Assembly: GCF_000026045.1 (NCBI RefSeq)
Contig: NC_007426.1
Coordinates: 1,364,001 to 1,428,000 of the forward strand
Origin: Natronomonas pharaonis DSM 2160
Lineage (GTDB): Archaea > Halobacteriota > Halobacteria > Halobacteriales > Haloarculaceae
Length of the DNA stretch: 64,000 nucleotides
Direction of reading: 5' to 3'
Shown: positions 63,806-64,000 of the stretch, one piece after another
How the letters are laid out: the number at the start of each line of letters is the position of its first letter
Position numbering within the stretch: the first letter of the stretch is position 1
Translations under genes and position numbers: made by a program
The notes under the pieces: generated by a model
Told to the model about the DNA's origin: nothing
Seen by the model: only the letters and a program-made list of their open reading frames with translations
The model's database searches: none

Positions 63806-64000
63806 TCGTCGTCCTCCAGTTCGAATTCGTCTTCAGGAACGACGGTCATCAGCGCCTCCATGTCGTGGTGGCCCGGGCCACAGTACTCGTTACAGAGGAT
63901 GCCGTATTCCGTTGGCTCGTCGACATCCGGCATCTCGACGGTCAGCGAGGCGACTTCGCCGGGGATGACCATCGTGTTCGCGTTTGTACCAACGACGCTG
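63802..64000 (-). CDS. cbaB: ba3-type terminal oxidase subunit II, C-terminal part
   Basis: The gene runs off the window, leaving about 65 residues. The CuA-binding motif is complete: CNEYCGPGHHDM (Cys-x3-Cys-x3-His-x2-Met spacing). This subunit accepts electrons from a blue copper protein (halocyanin). An acidic tail ends the protein, and its stop overlaps cbaA. Confidence 0.93.
   Translation of the reverse strand, partial: SVVGTNANTMVIPGEVASLTVEMPDVDEPTEYGILCNEYCGPGHHDMEALMTVVPEDEFELEDDE

Overview
The window comes from a haloarchaeon, most likely Natronomonas or a close relative of N. pharaonis. The proteins are strongly acidic and the DNA is GC-rich with AT-rich TATA elements. Archaeal ribosomal and RNA polymerase genes are present, many promoters look leaderless, lipoproteins carry twin-arginine signals, and the right edge holds an archaeal ba3 oxidase operon. 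The genus call is inference from gene content. No gene-free stretch exceeds 300 bases; the longest are 37580-37845 and 27904-28123, both divergent promoter regions.

Region 1-8140 is core information processing. tRNA-Ser(GCU) leads rps13-rps4-rps11-rpo3. tRNA-Leu(CAG) leads rpl18e-rpl13-rps9-rpo10-rpo6-eno-rps2, followed by mevalonate kinase and isopentenyl phosphate kinase. Region 8141-11531 (minus strand) holds an ADP-forming acyl-CoA synthetase overlapping a DRTGG-domain, phosphotransacetylase-like protein.

Region 11635-16095 is a zinc-acquisition locus. It contains an unusual Tat lipoprotein with two long tracts made only of His and Asp, then znuA (with a large insertion where the His-rich loop normally lies), znuC and znuB. 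The first two genes share a promoter decamer at the same distance from their start codons. This is the most striking novel system in the window.

Region 16107-31313 is mostly housekeeping and conserved haloarchaeal genes: a YbaK-type deacylase, an MBL-fold hydrolase, Elp3, a RecJ-like DHH protein, HisD, a DtxR-type regulator, small membrane proteins, a frameshifted lipoprotein, a soluble chemotaxis transducer, a CBS protein, a peroxiredoxin and an HD hydrolase. Region 31319-37579 (minus strand) is a type IV pilus-like operon: an ATPase split by an in-frame TAA, a membrane platform, a pilin-like protein with an Ig-like domain, then a HalX response regulator and a RecA-like protein without a usable P-loop.

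Region 37846-49238 contains DNA polymerase IV, a K+ channel-like TrkA protein, dihydrofolate reductase and thymidylate synthase, a glutamine amidotransferase, lipoproteins, and an acyl-CoA dehydrogenase facing an enoyl-CoA hydratase and a beta-keto acid cleavage enzyme. An IS1341-type TnpB element (about 49241-50843) sits directly behind that last gene. It carries a 47-residue divergent companion gene and hairpins near both ends.

Region 50862-64000 holds a Dna2-like nuclease-helicase, a DUF2249 protein with a large membrane protein, and a CGCGG-motif peptide gene of the type proposed to be radical-SAM-modified RiPPs, here without a visible start codon. It also holds a hydantoinase/oxoprolinase pair (hyuA, hyuB) with an NRAMP-fold transporter lacking the canonical metal ligands, a ribbon-helix-helix regulator, and the ba3 oxidase genes cbaB (partial), cbaA and a small third subunit.
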